Part shown: in pieces, positions 46,297 to 55,506 of the stretch
Numbering within the stretch: the first letter of the stretch is position 1
Layout of the letters: every line of letters starts with the position of its first letter
Source of the DNA: Pseudomonadota bacterium
GTDB taxonomy: Bacteria; Pseudomonadota; Gammaproteobacteria; Acidiferrobacterales; UBA6901
DNA length: 64,000 nucleotides
Assembly: GCA_021783175.1 (NCBI GenBank)
Contig: JAJXUF010000004.1
Span: 20,487-84,486 of the forward strand
Reading direction: 5' to 3'
Notes under the pieces: model-generated
Database searches by the model: none
What the model was told of the DNA's origin: nothing
Seen by the model: only the letters and a program-made list of their open reading frames with translations
Program-made: the position numbers and the translations under genes

Positions 46297-46746
46297 CTAG
46301 CGGCGATTGCTGCGCTCGCGGGCCTGCTCGCGCATGACCAGATTAGCGAGTCCCGTGATCTCTTCGGCCAAGAGGCCAAGCAGGTCGTCGACTGCGATAA
46401 TTCCCTCAAGACCCCCGCGCTCGTTGACCACCGGAATGCGGCGCACCCCGTTCGTCCGCATGCGCTGGATGGTCTCATAAATCCCGTCCGACTCGCGCGC
46501 GGTGATGATTTCGGGACTCATGACGTCGCCCACATTCACGCTGTCGGCAGCGACATTTTCCGCCAGCACCTCGACCACCAGATCGCGATCCGTCAGGATT
46601 CCGATCGGTACGCGCGAGCCATTTCGCTCTTCCGTGACTACGAGGTCGCCCACATGGAACTGACGCATGAGTTGCGCCGCCTGCATGATCGAGCTGTTGC
46701 GTGCCACGATCACCACGTCACGGTTGCAGAATTCGCCAATCGCCAT
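46297..46746 (-). CDS. CBS-domain pair protein
   Basis: A 149-residue cytoplasmic protein consisting of two tandem CBS domains, which usually bind adenine nucleotides and act as sensors. The first spans about residues 5-60 (VVIVARNSSIMQAAQLMRQF, PIGILTDRDLVVEV), the second 70-130 (PEIITARESDGIYETIQRMR, IAVDDLLGLL). The ATG at 46746 is preceded by AAGGGGGG at a five-base spacing, so the longer frame to 46911 is rejected. No effector domain is attached. It lies upstream of phosphoribulokinase on the same strand, about 230 bases away. Confidence 0.88.
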   Translation of the reverse strand: MAIGEFCNRDVVIVARNSSIMQAAQLMRQFHVGDLVVTEERNGSRVPIGILTDRDLVVEVLAENVAADSVNVGDVMSPEIITARESDGIYETIQRMRTNGVRRIPVVNERGGLEGIIAVDDLLGLLAEEITGLANLVMREQARERSNRR

Positions 46747-47213
46747 GGTTACCCCCCTTGCCGGGATGGCCGACGCGCTTGTGTTTTCCCAAATACAGCA
46801 AACACCGGCCTTCACTATACCGCAAAACCCGCTGTAGCTCGGAGTCTTTGACCGGGCGCGGATCGGAAATGGTTGGGTGCCCCGTGATAGGGATAAATTA
46901 AATATATGCACAGATAAAATACAATATATCCTTCTGAGAACTCTGGGCGGTCTGTAACTCGTCGAATCAAAGGATCAAAGCGCCGTGTCGAGCGGTCAGG
47001 ACAGTGCTGAAGGATGAGTCCTGGCAGGCGGGCTTTTCGATCCACGACCCGGCCAGCCAAAAGCGCCAGACAAGGGACGATTGGGCTCTTTGGCAAGACA
47101 ACCTGGGACCAGATCGAGGTCTTGAATTGCGCCTATGGGGACCCAATTTATGAGACTAAACCGTTCATTTTCAGGCTCTTAATCGACCTAACCCGCGGGG
47201 ATTGGAAAATACT
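46747..47213. other. Divergent promoter region
   Basis: About 470 bases between the divergent CBS-protein and htpX genes. No gene seen; short frames on either strand lack start signals. An AT-rich stretch near 46895-46935 may hold promoter elements. Confidence 0.35.
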
Positions 47214-48095
47214 ATGAAACGTCTTTTGCTGTTCCTTGGCACCAACATCGCGGTGCTCGTCGTTCTCAGCATCTCGTTCCACCTGCTCGGCATCGATGGC
47301 ATCCTCAATGCCAAGGGTGGGATCGACATGACCGCCCTACTTATTATGGCGGCGATCATCGGAATGGGCGGCTCTTTCATATCGTTGGCCATTTCCAAGT
47401 GGTCGGCGAAATTCATGACCGGCGCCGCGATCATCGTGCGGCCGCGCAACAGTACCGAAGCGTGGCTTGTCGAAACGGTGAAGCACCATGCGGATCGCGC
47501 CGGCATCGGCATGCCGGAGGTGGCGATCTACAATTCGCCCGACATGAACGCATTTGCCACCGGGATGAGCCGAAATCACGCGATGGTTGCGGTGAGCACC
47601 GGCCTGCTTGCCGGCATGCAGCGCGCGGAAGTCGAAGCAGTGCTTGGGCACGAAATCACCCATGTGGCGAACGGCGACATGGTTACGCTGGCGCTGATAC
47701 AGGGAGTACTGAACACCTTCGTTATCGCGTTGTCGCGTGTCATCGGCTATGTCGTGGACAAGACGGTGTTCAAATCCGAGCGCGACACGGGCCCGGGATT
47801 CTTCATCACCACGATCATCGCGCAGGTGGTGCTTGGCGTGTTGGCAACGATCATTGTCATGTGGTTTAGCCGCAGGCGCGAGTTCCGCGCCGACGCCGGA
47901 GGCGCACGACTGGCCGGCACTCCCGGCATGATCAATGCGCTGCAGCGCCTGAAGCAAGGCGTGGAACAGCCGCACCTGCCGGAGCAGATGGCAGCCTTCG
48001 GGATATCCGGCGGCATTGGACGTGGCCTCAGCCGGCTGTTCATGTCGCATCCTCCGCTGGATGAGCGTATCGCGGCACTGCAGGCGCACGGCTAG
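47214..48095 (+). CDS. htpX: Zinc metalloprotease HtpX (M48B)
   Basis: An inner-membrane protease for quality control of membrane proteins. The ATG at 47214 gives [20 protein letters not shown], the first helix, followed by a second helix near residue 35-55. The catalytic motif is [13 protein letters not shown] with a distal zinc ligand in [16 protein letters not shown]-terminal [13 protein letters not shown] is a family signature. The 293-residue length matches HtpX. The gene is followed by thpR after nine bases, so they are probably co-transcribed. Confidence 0.95.
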   Translation: MKRLLLFLGTNIAVLVVLSISFHLLGIDGILNAKGGIDMTALLIMAAIIGMGGSFISLAISKWSAKFMTGAAIIVRPRNSTEAWLVETVKHHADRAGIGMPEVAIYNSPDMNAFATGMSRNHAMVAVSTGLLAGMQRAEVEAVLGHEITHVANGDMVTLALIQGVLNTFVIALSRVIGYVVDKTVFKSERDTGPGFFITTIIAQVVLGVLATIIVMWFSRRREFRADAGGARLAGTPGMINALQRLKQGVEQPHLPEQMAAFGISGGIGRGLSRLFMSHPPLDERIAALQAHG

Positions 48096-48104
48096 GAAAT
48101 TCGC

Positions 48105-48659
48105 ATGCAGCAAGCGACCGGCGCTCAACCCGACAAGAAGCCGGGGCAGCGCCTGTTTTTTGCGCTATGGCCGGAATCGCCCTTGCAGCAGCGCTTGCAC
48201 AGACTCGCTGTTGCGGCGCTGCCGGCGGCCAGTGCAGGCAAGCTGGTTCAGCAGGATAATCTGCACTTGACTCTGGTCTTCCTCGGCTGGGCTGACCAGA
48301 GCCGGCGCGATTGCCTTTTGGCAGCGGCGCAAACAATTCGCAGTGGGTCCTTTGATCTCAGGTTCGACCAGGTAGGTTACTGGCGCAAGCCGCGCGTGTT
48401 GTGGTTTGGCTGCAGCGAGCAGCCGGCTGGGTTGCTCGATCTAGTTGCCGCGTTGCAGGGCAGTGCAGGCGCCTGCGGCTTTCAGTCCGAAACGCGGCCG
48501 TACGCCGCGCATCTGACGGTCGCACGCAAAGTTGCGCGTGATCCCGGGCCACTAAGCATTATTCCGCTCGATTGGCCGGTGCGGAGTTTTTCCCTGGTCG
48601 AGTCGCATACCTATCCGGAAGGCGCCCGCTATCTGCCGCTTCATTCATGGAATCTGTGA
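48105..48659 (+). CDS. thpR: RNA 2',3'-cyclic phosphodiesterase ThpR
   Basis: A member of the 2H phosphoesterase superfamily, known for opening 2',3'-cyclic phosphates and ligating 2'-5' RNA ends in vitro. The 184 residues start RLFFALWPE and carry the two HxT motifs: LHLTLVFLG in the first half and AHLTVARK in the second. AGGAAA lies nine bases before the ATG. It is coupled to htpX. Physiological substrate unknown. Confidence 0.92.
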   Translation: MQQATGAQPDKKPGQRLFFALWPESPLQQRLHRLAVAALPAASAGKLVQQDNLHLTLVFLGWADQSRRDCLLAAAQTIRSGSFDLRFDQVGYWRKPRVLWFGCSEQPAGLLDLVAALQGSAGACGFQSETRPYAAHLTVARKVARDPGPLSIIPLDWPVRSFSLVESHTYPEGARYLPLHSWNL

Positions 48660-48841
48660 CACGCCTGGCCGGCGCCGAGCAGTTGGCTGACCACATGCGG
48701 AACTGTCGGCAAGTATTTCCGGAATCCATGCGCGTGTGAGCCGATGGGCAGGTTAAACCGGATGGCAAAGCGAGGGAGCGTGCCCGGCGGTGGTTTACAT
48801 CGTGCCACTCGAACGTCGCAGTGGCGCTGCGAGGCATTGGG

Positions 48842-48868
48842 CCCGACGGGCCTTTGCGGCCCGTCGGG
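48842..48868 (-). terminator. 11-bp hairpin downstream of soxB
   Basis: CCCGACGGGCC-TTTGC-GGCCCGTCGGG, located 18 bases after the soxB stop codon. The stem is GC-rich and perfect, but a U-tract is missing. It may serve convergent thpR transcripts as well. Confidence 0.5.
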
Positions 48869-48885
48869 GAAGCCGTTCTGGTGAC

Positions 48886-50622
48886 TCAGCTTGGAGCGTA
48901 ACCGGGGTTGCTGCCCATGTTCTTGAGGGTAGGCATGTTGGGCTTTCCGACACTGACGACTTTCTTGTCGCGCAAGTATTCGGCAACGATATCCCAGATC
49001 GGCCGTCCGTGAAGCGGTTTTGCCACGTTGGCCCAGCCGGCCACCTTGTAGGTCTTGTTTGCGCGGACCTGTTTGCCGTTGAGCTCCATATTCGATATGC
49101 GCTTGCCGATGTTCTGGGTTGGGTCCATGGTGTACTTGAGTCCGCCGACGCGCACCATGTCGCCACCCATCTGCAGATACGGATCGGAGTTGAACAGATT
49201 GTCCGCGATTCCTTCGAGATTCTGCTTCAGCTCGGCACCCGTCATTTCGTTCAGCGTTACGGTCGGGTAGGTGATCGCGGTCTGATCCATCAGGTGTTCC
49301 ATGTTGATCGTATCGCCCGGTAGCAGGCTCGTTCCCCAGCGGAACCCGGGTGACAGCGCGATTTCGGCGCCCTTGATCTGGAGCATTGCTTCAATGATGA
49401 GCTCGTCGAAGGTGCCGTTGAAGTTGCCGCGCCGGTAGAGCAGGCTGTTGGTTACGGCAAGTTTCTCCTCGAGTTTTGCGCGGAATGGTGCACGCACTTT
49501 TTCGATGTGCGCCGCCATGCGCTGGTCGGGCGAGATCAGATTCGAAAACACAGGCAACAGCCGGTAGCGGTAATCGGTGACTTTGTCGCCTTTTACTTCG
49601 AGGTCGAGTACCGACAGGTACTTGCTGTTCGAGCCGGAATTGATAACCAGTGTCTTGCCGCCGGCGTTGCTGACAATCACCGGGGCCGGCACCGCGTCAT
49701 GCGTATGCCCGCCGAGTATTACGTCCACGCCGCGCACACGTGTCGCCATCTTAAGATCCACGTCCATGCCATTGTGCGACAGTACTACGACAACTTGGGC
49801 GCCTTCGGCGCGCGCTTTGTCTGCCATCTTCTGCAAATGATCGTCGTTGATGCCGAACGTCCAGTCCGGAATCATGTAAGCTGGATTGGCGATCGGAGTG
49901 TAGGGGAAAGCCTGCCCGATTACACCGATGCGCACGCCATTGAGTTCACGTATTACATAGGGTTTGAATATCGGATCGCCCCAGGTGCTGTCGTTGACAT
50001 TCTGCGCGAGAAATTCGATCTTGCCCTTGAATTCCTTATTGACGATTTGCTTTACGCGCTCAGCGCCGTAGGTGAATTCCCAGTGGCCGGTGGTGAGCTC
50101 AACCCCAAGCAGCTTTTGCGCATCCACCATGTCCTGTCCTTCAGTCCACAGCGACGTGGCCGAACCCTGCCAGGTGTCGCCTCCGTCGAGCAGCATGCTG
50201 CGATTCGGCCGCTGCTCGCGCATGCGGTTGATCAAGGCGGCGAGATGGGCAAATCCGCCAACCTTGCCGTAGCGCTGTGCCGCCTCGGCGAAATCCAGAA
50301 AAGTGAACGCGTAGGCGTCGCGACTGCCGCGTGCCAGGCCGTAGTATTTGAGGAAATACTCTCCGACCAGATGCGGCGGCTTGCCGACAGCGGCGCCGAC
50401 GCCGATATTGACGCTCGGTTCACGGAAATAGATCGGCATAAGCTGCGCGTGACAGTCGGTGAAATGCAACAGACTCACGTCGCCGAAAACCGGAACATCG
50501 TAAATGTCTCCCGGCTGGCTGGAACCTTTGGCTGCCTTGTCACTGGCGCATCCGGGAAGCCCCAAGCCGGCAGCGCCGGCCAGTGCCAGCATCTGCATAA
50601 ATTCGCGTCGCGATAGACTCAT
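48886..50622 (-). CDS. soxB: Thiosulfohydrolase SoxB
   Basis: Removes the terminal sulfone as sulfate from the SoxY-bound thiocysteine sulfonate in periplasmic thiosulfate oxidation. The 578-residue protein opens with a twin-arginine signal (SLSRREFMQMLALAGAAGL) followed by GCASDKA. It has the dimanganese metallophosphoesterase core: LHFTDCHAQLMPIYFREP, LLDGGDTWQGS, GGHTHDAVPAP, and SHNGMDVDL, then the 5'-nucleotidase C-terminal domain. It lies downstream of soxA after a terminator and carries no soxCD neighbour. Confidence 0.95.
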   Translation of the reverse strand: MSLSRREFMQMLALAGAAGLGLPGCASDKAAKGSSQPGDIYDVPVFGDVSLLHFTDCHAQLMPIYFREPSVNIGVGAAVGKPPHLVGEYFLKYYGLARGSRDAYAFTFLDFAEAAQRYGKVGGFAHLAALINRMREQRPNRSMLLDGGDTWQGSATSLWTEGQDMVDAQKLLGVELTTGHWEFTYGAERVKQIVNKEFKGKIEFLAQNVNDSTWGDPIFKPYVIRELNGVRIGVIGQAFPYTPIANPAYMIPDWTFGINDDHLQKMADKARAEGAQVVVVLSHNGMDVDLKMATRVRGVDVILGGHTHDAVPAPVIVSNAGGKTLVINSGSNSKYLSVLDLEVKGDKVTDYRYRLLPVFSNLISPDQRMAAHIEKVRAPFRAKLEEKLAVTNSLLYRRGNFNGTFDELIIEAMLQIKGAEIALSPGFRWGTSLLPGDTINMEHLMDQTAITYPTVTLNEMTGAELKQNLEGIADNLFNSDPYLQMGGDMVRVGGLKYTMDPTQNIGKRISNMELNGKQVRANKTYKVAGWANVAKPLHGRPIWDIVAEYLRDKKVVSVGKPNMPTLKNMGSNPGYAPS

Positions 50623-50763
50623 GGTGGTGTCTCGATAATGAGTAAATGTTTGTAGATATGTACCAATACTGGAACAAATATAGTCCAGGTTTGGACACAG
50701 CAGATTGGATGTTCGAATGTGTGTGGGACGGTAGGCTGACCGGATTTATTCCAGCCGAGACGC

Positions 50764-50792
50764 AAAAAAACCCGGCCTTGGGCCGGGTTTTT
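50764..50792. terminator. Bidirectional intrinsic terminator between soxA and soxB
   Basis: AAAAAAACCCGGCC-TTG-GGCCGGGTTTTT, a GC stem flanked by A and T runs. It can act on both strands and separates soxXYZA from soxB. Confidence 0.8.
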
Positions 50793-50814
50793 AAAGGTGC
50801 TGCTAATTTTTTGG

Positions 50815-51651
50815 CTAGCGCCGGTAGCTGGGGGCTGTGAGCGGTAACCCGGTGTCCATGTAGGTCTCATAGACCTCAAGGTCGCGGTACTCTTCGCTAA
50901 GCGGCTTGAAGGGCGCCGCCCGCACCTGCTTGTTGCAACCCATGTAGCGCTTGTCCAGGGTGATCAGGTGCCCGGCACTGGCGCGGTAGGCGGGAAATCC
51001 GACCCCGTGACCAAGTGCTGCGCTCAGGCTGTCGCCGCGGATGAATTTGCCGGCATTGTCTACATGACAGGAGGAGCAGGCAAAATTGAGCTGCCCGCGC
51101 CGCGACCAGAAGAACTTCTTGCCCCTTTCATAGGCTGCAAGCATCCCCGGGTTGGACAAGTCGATGCTCACGCGCTGGCCGCGCGACAAAGACTTCATGT
51201 AGGCAGCAACCTCGGCCATCGGTCCATCCGTCACATCCTTATATTCGGGTTCGCCGTTGTTCTTGAGGCAGGTATTGATGTCCATTTCGATTGTGCGTAC
51301 CTCGTGGGTGCGCTCATCCCAGTAGGGATAGTGCTGCGCGATATCTACCCCGTGATTGCGGAAGCAGCCGGCGAAGGTCTTGCCGTTCTTGAACGGGGTG
51401 TTCCAGATCTTCTTGCCCTTTTCGAGCTCGAAGTCGTACGGCGGAAACACCATGATGGTTTCCCATTCGGCGCGTGCGTTCTTGTCGAGCGCATAAACTC
51501 CATTGGAATAGTCATCGAACGGCACTTCCGGAAAGCGCTTCTTGAAGTAGCCCTGGAACTCTTTGAGATCGGACTGCGGACTGGCTTGCGCCGCTACCGA
51601 CATCGTGGCCAGTACGGCCACGCCGACGGCTAGAATCAAAAACCTTCTCAT
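50815..51651 (-). CDS. soxA: Sulfur oxidation c-type cytochrome SoxA
   Basis: Catalytic subunit of SoxXA, which joins thiosulfate to the SoxY carrier cysteine in the periplasm. The protein has a signal peptide ending in SVAAQA. The C-terminal domain has one haem motif, CSSCHVDNAG, and the active-site cysteine in RYMGCNKQVRAAPF. The N-terminal domain lacks a CxxCH: it reads AGCFRNHG with a later CLKNNG, as in mono-haem SoxA types where these cysteines form a disulfide. AGGAGG lies nine bases before the ATG. It follows soxZ in the gene order XYZA. Confidence 0.95.
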   Translation of the reverse strand: MRRFLILAVGVAVLATMSVAAQASPQSDLKEFQGYFKKRFPEVPFDDYSNGVYALDKNARAEWETIMVFPPYDFELEKGKKIWNTPFKNGKTFAGCFRNHGVDIAQHYPYWDERTHEVRTIEMDINTCLKNNGEPEYKDVTDGPMAEVAAYMKSLSRGQRVSIDLSNPGMLAAYERGKKFFWSRRGQLNFACSSCHVDNAGKFIRGDSLSAALGHGVGFPAYRASAGHLITLDKRYMGCNKQVRAAPFKPLSEEYRDLEVYETYMDTGLPLTAPSYRR

Positions 51652-51721
51652 TTCATATCCTCCTGTGGTTTGTATCTGCCGCCGGCACCGGTGCCGGCGG
51701 CATCCACGTTATGCCAGCCTC

Positions 51722-52039
51722 TCACCCCCCAACCACAGCTTCCCCGGCTCCGGTCTCGCCCTTGTTGTCACGCCAGGCGACGTTGACCTTGTCGCCGTCC
51801 TTGGGGCCTTTGACGAGGATGCCAAGGAGCGGGTCCTTGGAGATGCCGATGCTCATGTCGGCCTCGAGCACGGGCTTGCCATTGACGCTGATGGTGAGCG
51901 TTTCGATGAAGTGGGCCGGGATCTTCTTCTTTGTCTTGGGGTCGGTGCGCTGGCCGGTCTCCATCGGGTGGCTGACCAGCACCAGGATTTCCGTCGCCCC
52001 GTCTTTGGGGCGGGTCTTGATCTTTGTTTCGTGTGCCAT
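51722..52039 (-). CDS. soxZ: Thiosulfate oxidation carrier protein SoxZ
   Basis: Forms the SoxYZ heterodimer that carries sulfur intermediates on SoxY. The 105-residue protein is cytoplasmic by sequence (no signal) and would be exported with SoxY by the twin-arginine route. It has an immunoglobulin-like fold with HETKIKTRPKDGATEILVLV, SHPMETGQRTD, HFIETLTISVNGKPVLEAD and VNVAWRDNKGETG. GAGG precedes the ATG. It lies between soxY and soxA. Confidence 0.95.
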   Translation of the reverse strand: MAHETKIKTRPKDGATEILVLVSHPMETGQRTDPKTKKKIPAHFIETLTISVNGKPVLEADMSIGISKDPLLGILVKGPKDGDKVNVAWRDNKGETGAGEAVVGG

Positions 52040-52082
52040 GGGAATGCCTCGGGTAAGAGTTCTTTGTCAGAAATTAGCGCGG

Positions 52083-52559
52083 CTAGCCGCCGCAGCCGCC
52101 GACGGTGACCTTGATCGACTGGGTGGCCTCATGCAGCGCGCCGTTGGACTTCACCACGACGCGCACGATTGAGGTCTGGCCCATCTTCATGCGGGCCATG
52201 AAAAAGCCCTGCGCGCCATTGAGCAGCCGGGCATGGCACACGAGCGGGAAGGGGTTCTTGTCGACCACGAGGGAGATCGACTCGACATTGGGCAAGGTGG
52301 TGCTCACCTCGATCGGCACGACCGCCCCGTTTTCCGCCTGGATCGGGGCGCGGACATGGATGTCGGTGCTCAGCGGGATGTTATCGGTGCCGAAAAGCGC
52401 CTTGAGCGCGCCTTGCGCGGTTTTCTCGCTAAAGGCGGCTGCCGGCCAGCTGTCGGCCAGTACGCGGCGCGGCGCAAGCAGCCCGGCACCGGCGGCCACG
52501 GCCAGTACGCTGCCAGCAACGGTGCCCTTGAGAAAGGTTCTGCGGGATACGGTGGTCAC
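52083..52559 (-). CDS. soxY: Thiosulfate oxidation carrier protein SoxY
   Basis: Carries sulfur intermediates on a C-terminal cysteine. The protein begins at a GTG (52559), with GGAG seven bases upstream, and has a twin-arginine signal (SRRTFLKGTVAGSVLAVAAG). The mature domain has VRAPIQAENGAVVPIEVST and SISLVVDKNPFPLVCHARL. It ends with the invariant GGCGG swinging arm whose cysteine is the sulfur attachment site. Length 158 residues is normal. Confidence 0.96.
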   Translation of the reverse strand: MTTVSRRTFLKGTVAGSVLAVAAGAGLLAPRRVLADSWPAAAFSEKTAQGALKALFGTDNIPLSTDIHVRAPIQAENGAVVPIEVSTTLPNVESISLVVDKNPFPLVCHARLLNGAQGFFMARMKMGQTSIVRVVVKSNGALHEATQSIKVTVGGCGG

Positions 52560-52661
52560 GGGGGTCTCCTGAATTTCAGCGTTTACAAAAAGTTTTATAC
52601 CAAAGGTGCCTGCGTCGGCATTCGGTCATGAAATGTCCCGATGCGTCGAGCCGGGATTTCT

Positions 52662-53075
52662 TTAGAGCGTCTCTAGAAAATCGACGACTTCGTCGATCTG
52701 CTTGCCGGTCAGGATCTTGTTACGACCGAACGGCGGCATGGACGTGCGTGGATTGGCGACGGTCGCGTCCCAGATCTGGGCGCGCAGTTTGGCGCGATCA
52801 GGAATACGCGCCTTGACGTCTGCGAGTGCCGGTCCGATATTGCCCGGCAGGACGCCGCCCGGAATAACGTGGCACGCGATGCAGTTGCCTTGCTTGCGGT
52901 CCACGGCGATGCAGCCGCCGATGACGGCGGGATCGGTTGGCGGATTGGCTTTGTCATTGCAGACTGCTGCACTGGGCGCCTGGCCGGCGGCAGCGGCAGG
53001 CGTGCTGACGACAGCGCTGCCGATCAAGAGCAGGGTAGCTGTCGCCTCAAGGATGATTCTGGCGGTTTTCCGCAT
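52662..53075 (-). CDS. soxX: Sulfur oxidation c-type cytochrome SoxX
   Basis: Haem partner of SoxA, passing electrons to cytochrome c. The 137-residue protein has a signal peptide ending VVSTPAAAA, the haem motif GNCIACHVIP, and a methionine ligand in SMPPFGRNK. AGGAGG precedes the ATG by a short spacing. It is the first gene of the sox operon on the minus strand; the promoter must lie between 53076 and 53336, where no clear motif was identified. Confidence 0.95.
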   Translation of the reverse strand: MRKTARIILEATATLLLIGSAVVSTPAAAAGQAPSAAVCNDKANPPTDPAVIGGCIAVDRKQGNCIACHVIPGGVLPGNIGPALADVKARIPDRAKLRAQIWDATVANPRTSMPPFGRNKILTGKQIDEVVDFLETL

Positions 53076-53336
53076 TATTCCTCCTAACGGTTGTGAAAAA
53101 TATTTTATAGTGCCACCCGGGACTGTCGATCGCGGACGAGGCCGGCCGATCGCAGTAAAGGTGTGCGGATTTGCCTAAGAATAACCAGCGCGCCAGTAGG
53201 TGGCAAGGATAAATCAGCCGGTTAAGGGAAATTTAGATGGAATAATTCGGAAATTAACCAAAAAAGAATGTACTGATAATTCCGGGCACTCTGCGGGAAT
53301 TCCTCACCCGGAAACTCGAACCCTGGCGTACTCTGG

Positions 53337-54788
53337 TCAGTGCCCGCGATACAGGGCAACCTCATCCTTGATCTCCTTGATGCGCGCATCAAGACTCGAG
53401 ATGTAATAGTAATTTTTGCCGGCATAGCGGCGTGCAATTGTCAGCTGCTCGATAGCGGCCGGCGCGTTGCCATTGAGATAGTAATGTTCGGCCAGTGCGC
53501 GATGCGCCTCGAGCAGATGCCCGGTGTCGCCTTCTGCCACGGCCAGCATCTTGTATAAGGCAGGGTCGTCCGTGTCGACGCGCAGGGCCTTTTTCAGCAG
53601 GGCGCTGGCCTGGGCGGCATGGCCGGTCTTGAGCAGGGCCGATGCGTAGCGTTGCATGAGCGCCCGGTCAGTGGGCGATTTTTTGCTGGCATCGGCATAA
53701 AGGCGCAAGGCCGTGGCGTAATTTCCGGCAGCAAGTTCGATTTCCGCCTGCGCAATGCGGTAAAGCAGATAGTCGGGGTGACGGCTCAGCAGCCCGTCGA
53801 TTTCTTTTCTTGCTTCAGCAAAACGCTGGTCATCGTTCAAGGCGAGCGCGTATCCATATTCTTCCGCATCTTTCTGTGCGTATTCGCCGCTCGCCAGGCG
53901 CTTGCGAAAGTCGCTGACCAACTGGTCCGGATTACTGGCAGAAATGACACGCACCTCCGCCTGGGCGTCGAAGAACGCGGTATTGTCGGGCGGGGGATGG
54001 CGGGGAAATTTCTCCGCTTCGTCGGTTGATTCGGCAATGCGCAGAGGCGTCGTCGGATGGTCCTGGAGAAACGGCGGAGGTGTGTCGTAATAGCGCGTAG
54101 ACCGCAGCAGGCGGCCGAAGAACTCGGGCATCGCCATGGCGTCGTAGCCGGCGGCGTTAAGCGTCTGCATCCCAATTCGATCGGCTTCGGCCTCGAATTC
54201 GCGTGAGAAGGTGAGCTGACTCTGGGCAACGGCCGCGCTTGTCATCGTCACCGCCGCCATACCGGCTTCACCGCTGCCGGTGCCTGCCAGCAGAATGCCA
54301 GCCAGCAGTGCCGCCATCGCCGGCAGCGTGGTGCGCTTGGACTGGGCGATCATGCGCGCCACGTGGTGTTGGGTGACGTGTGCGATTTCGTGGGACAAAA
54401 CTGCGGCCAGCTCGGGTTCGTTCTTGGCCGTCAGGATCAGTCCGGTATCAATACCGACATAGCCCCCGGGCACCGAAAACGCGTTGATTGTCGGATCTTT
54501 GATGACAAAGAAATGGAAAGTCTGGCCGGCGCCGGCGCTGTGTGCGACCAGTTTCTGGCCAAGCTGGTCGATGTACTCATTAAGTTCGGGGTCATCGACA
54601 ATGTCGAGCGTGTGGCGCGCATTGCGCATGAATTCAGCACCGAGTTGCTGTTCCTGCAATGGCGACAGCGCCGTCTGAAATTGATCACCGAGATCAGGCA
54701 GATTGTAGGTGGCAGCATAGGCCGGCGTCGTCATTGCATAAAAAGCAGCGACGGCGAACACGCAGATCTTGCGCAGAAGGGAAGTCAT
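53337..54788 (-). CDS. bepA: M48 metalloprotease with TPR repeats (BepA-like)
   Basis: A periplasmic protease-chaperone that assists or degrades outer-membrane proteins. A signal peptide (LLRKICVFAVAAFYAMTTPA) opens it. The M48 domain has the zinc motif SHEIAHVTQHH, with the third ligand in REFEAEADRIG. A loop with FSVPGGYVGIDTGL precedes it. The last 200 residues form tetratricopeptide repeats (YALALNDDQRFAEARKEIDG, ADASKKSPTDRALMQRYASA). The 483-residue length fits BepA/YfgC. It lies upstream of soxX on the same strand, about 260 bases away. Confidence 0.9.
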   Translation of the reverse strand: MTSLLRKICVFAVAAFYAMTTPAYAATYNLPDLGDQFQTALSPLQEQQLGAEFMRNARHTLDIVDDPELNEYIDQLGQKLVAHSAGAGQTFHFFVIKDPTINAFSVPGGYVGIDTGLILTAKNEPELAAVLSHEIAHVTQHHVARMIAQSKRTTLPAMAALLAGILLAGTGSGEAGMAAVTMTSAAVAQSQLTFSREFEAEADRIGMQTLNAAGYDAMAMPEFFGRLLRSTRYYDTPPPFLQDHPTTPLRIAESTDEAEKFPRHPPPDNTAFFDAQAEVRVISASNPDQLVSDFRKRLASGEYAQKDAEEYGYALALNDDQRFAEARKEIDGLLSRHPDYLLYRIAQAEIELAAGNYATALRLYADASKKSPTDRALMQRYASALLKTGHAAQASALLKKALRVDTDDPALYKMLAVAEGDTGHLLEAHRALAEHYYLNGNAPAAIEQLTIARRYAGKNYYYISSLDARIKEIKDEVALYRGH

Positions 54789-54966
54789 TGAGGATGGCTA
54801 TATTGTCGGATACAAGCTATTCGATCCTTCGATGCACGCTAAGTTTCCCCGCGTGGCTGACACGCCGTCGTTATGTCGAGCATGATGCTCGCACCCCGTC
54901 GAATAGATCAACCTTCGCGTGCTTTCGGGCGTCAGTCGGTTTCGGTATTGGCGGCAGCGGGCGAAA

Positions 54967-55272
54967 CTACTTGCCCATGTGTGGTGAAGATGAGTACCGT
55001 TGCATGCTGCTGCGACCCGCCCAGGTGCTTTCCCTGAGTACGGCATCGGGAATGTAGAATTGATCCTCTTTGGCAACCTGCAGGGTCTTCACGATTTTGA
55101 TGATATCGCCGTAAGCGATTTTGCATAGCAAACCACTCTGGTCAGTCATGCGCGCAATCATGAAAGTGTCGTATAGACAGTAAACATAAATGTTGGCCGG
55201 CCGCAGCCTGCCCTGCAGATCGCGCCAGGTTACTGTATAGCGTGTATGGGGAGCAAAATTGTCTTTCGTCAC
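54967..55272 (-). CDS. Small uncharacterised protein next to the sulfur-transfer genes
   Basis: A 101-residue soluble protein with no recognised domain. The GTG at 55272 is chosen because GGAGGTGA lies seven bases upstream, an unusually strong signal, and because the longer frame to 55353 has none. The core (YTVTWRDLQGRLRPANIYVY and SGLLCKIAYGDIIKIVKTLQ) looks like a small beta-rich domain of SH3-like size. It is divergent from the rhodanese-tusA-dsrE2 genes 230 bases away, so a role in sulfur metabolism is possible but only by position. Confidence 0.6.
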   Translation of the reverse strand: MTKDNFAPHTRYTVTWRDLQGRLRPANIYVYCLYDTFMIARMTDQSGLLCKIAYGDIIKIVKTLQVAKEDQFYIPDAVLRESTWAGRSSMQRYSSSPHMGK

Positions 55273-55506
55273 GGTATCACCTCCGGGTAGACCTCGGGGC
55301 AAGCATTGTTCCCGGAACCAGATTCGCCTGAATGTCAGCAGACCAAAAGGCATACAAAATTGATGCCTATACCCTGGTTCTGGCCGGTGGCATATGGTAA
55401 CCCGGCCCGAAAACAGCTAGCCTCTATCGGCTGGTTGAAGTATGTGAGAATCTATTAATATACTAAAATAATATTGTAATTCTATTTCCAGTCGGGGGAT
55501 TATACA

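Noticed and set aside
46747..46911. N-terminal extension of the CBS-domain protein
   Set aside because: AAGGGGGG is positioned for the ATG at 46746, and the extension has no CBS similarity.
49507..50616. 369-codon plus-strand frame
   Set aside because: It is antisense to soxB and has no recognisable domain.
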